A stretch of 51,820 bases of DNA. Origin: Stentor coeruleus (taxonomy: Eukaryota; Ciliophora; Heterotrichea; Heterotrichida; Stentoridae). The notes under the pieces are model-generated. The model was not told the origin of the DNA. It saw nothing but the letters and a program-made list of their open reading frames with translations, and made no database searches. Below, piece by piece: positions 50,897 to 51,820 of this stretch (position 1 is its first letter; every line of letters starts with the position of its first letter). The DNA is taken from NCBI GenBank assembly GCA_001970955.1, contig MPUH01000474.1, positions 1 through 51,820 on the forward strand. Reading direction: 5' to 3'. A program made the translations under genes and the position numbers.

Positions 50897-51343
50897 TTTA
50901 TATAATTTTGAAGATACACTAAGGTATATAGTAAAAAAATATTTAAATTTCACTAATAAGTATAATTATTTTAAAACAATAATAACTTATACAACCTCTC
51001 CAACCTATATTAAACATTAGCAAGTATATTCTAATTCCATATAAAATTATCTTTAATTTATCCTAACTACAATAATTTATTTAAGAACTCTCTATTCTTT
51101 TATCTAACTAGCTTTTAATTTTCATATATTTAATTTGCATTAACTTTACAAATAAATATGTAATTGTTGTCATTTGCTATAAATATCTTGTAGATATCAT
51201 TTTTTTTTTCTCTATAAAATCTCTTTTAAAGCCTTGCAATTCATTTGTTCATCATCCTTTTCAATATTTTTAATTTTATCACTCTTCTAAAAGTATAGAA
51301 TTTTTATTTTCTTCATTTCTTTAATTGTAGAATTTAATTATTT
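50897..51343. other. Intergenic
   Basis: AT-rich, mildly C/T-leaning on the + strand, between the 391-aa gene and the decayed coiled-coil gene. No ORF or RNA seen. Confidence 0.5.
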
Positions 51344-51820
51344 TTACAGATTCTGTAAGTCTTTACTAGGCTTTAACTTTTGCTCCTCTAACTTTTTTTT
51401 TTCTTGATCTGAAGATTTTTTTGCAGACTCAAGTTCATCAGCTAATTTTTTATTTTTTTTCTAACTAGCTTTAAGTTCTGCTTCTAAGCTTTTAATTTTT
51501 GTGCAAGTCTCTTCAAAATTTTTTTAATACATTCTAAGTCAACTTCCAGCTTTTTTGTATCTGTAACAATTTACAAAGAGCTATTGTCTATACCCAGTAG
51601 TTTTCATAAGCTTAAACTATACTATTTTTTCTTTCTCTCTTTGTAAAAGTTTTAGGGTATTAGCCCAGCTAATAATATCATTAGCCTGGTCGGTCTGCTG
51701 ATTTAAAATCAAGTTGCTTTTCTTTCTTTTTATGTAATTAATATTATCCTTCAGTCATTCATATAATTCTACCATCATCACTTGGACTAATTTTAAGTAA
51801 TCAGATTCAAGATGGTTAAG
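51344..51820 (-). pseudogene. Decayed coiled-coil gene, cut by window edge
   Basis: On the minus strand the sequence reads as a coiled-coil protein broken by stops and frameshifts. It begins at the edge LNHLESDYLKLVQVMMVELY, then TGA, LKDNINYIKRKKSNLILN, ANDIISWANTLKLLQREKEK, then TAG. After further stops and at least one frame change come KSLEAELKAS, TAG, and KKLADELESAKKSSDQEKKK ending DLQNL TAA. No 15- or 16-nt GTA...TAG intron removes these stops. The heptad pattern and E/K/L usage are unlike the flanks, so this was coding. The intact 5' part may lie outside the window. Confidence 0.7.

Noticed and set aside
1..51820. Transposons, viral insertions, CRISPR arrays, telomeres
   Set aside because: No transposase, integrase, reverse transcriptase or capsid-like proteins, no regular repeat-spacer arrays and no telomeric repeats at either edge.

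Overview
The window looks like macronuclear DNA of a heterotrich ciliate, most likely Stentor or a close relative. The key evidence is a set of very short spliceosomal introns: eleven of 15 nt and one of 16 nt. All start GTA, end TAG and carry an A six bases from the 3' end. Removing them joins reading frames that otherwise stop inside conserved domains (Mei2-type RRM, AGC kinase, REX-type exonuclease, aspartic protease). Other supporting features are AT-rich DNA, compact genes, very short AT-rich leaders, the standard code, and ciliate-type content such as a divergent kinesin, a SAS6-like protein, EF-rich coiled coils and many soluble families. I see no telomere repeats, rRNA, CRISPR or bacterial operons.

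Layout. 0-8.4 kb: half-size ABCG transporter (-), a decayed and an intact tRNA-Lys (+), a 624-aa coiled-coil protein (-), a 174-aa unknown (-), a CCT-motif-like protein (-), and a small frameshifted ORF (-). 9.7-14 kb: a membrane-anchored aspartic-protease-like protein (+), an unknown (-) and CDT1 (-). 14.8-20.9 kb, all +: FCP/SCP-type phosphatase, RPA1-like protein, Mei2-like RNA-binding protein, BPI/LBP family secreted protein. 21.1-24.8 kb (-): coiled-coil protein and ankyrin-AGC kinase. 24.8-33.5 kb is gene-poor: a C2H2 zinc-finger protein, a small protein, tRNA-Glu, a thiol dioxygenase (PCO/ADO family), two or three decayed coding traces and a nested-stem RNA candidate. 33.6-40.2 kb: pepsin-like protease (+), VPS9-like protein (-), SAS6-like protein (-), SART3/Prp24 (+). 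41.1-47 kb, all +: an acylation-signal low-complexity protein, a REX-type RNA exonuclease and an F-box-like protein. 47.2-51.8 kb (-): kinesin-like protein, an unknown, and a decayed coiled-coil gene running off the edge.

The genes are individually transcribed housekeeping and cytoskeletal genes, not a pathway cluster. Replication (CDT1, RPA1-like), RNA processing (SART3, REX, Mei2-like) and cortical or basal-body functions (SAS6-like, kinesin, coiled coils) are represented.

The most notable signals are: the rigid intron layout, including a 16-nt intron whose removal restores the final active-site motif of the exonuclease; zero use of TGA as stop in 26 genes; a strong gene-oriented strand skew (coding-strand A/C-rich 5' flanks, G/T-rich 3' flanks); a kinesin with broken switch motifs; a nested-stem RNA candidate followed by a 20-mer that recurs at the window start; and five single-N joins flanked by duplicated sequence, which look like assembly artefacts. 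Domain calls are by eye; no database search was possible.
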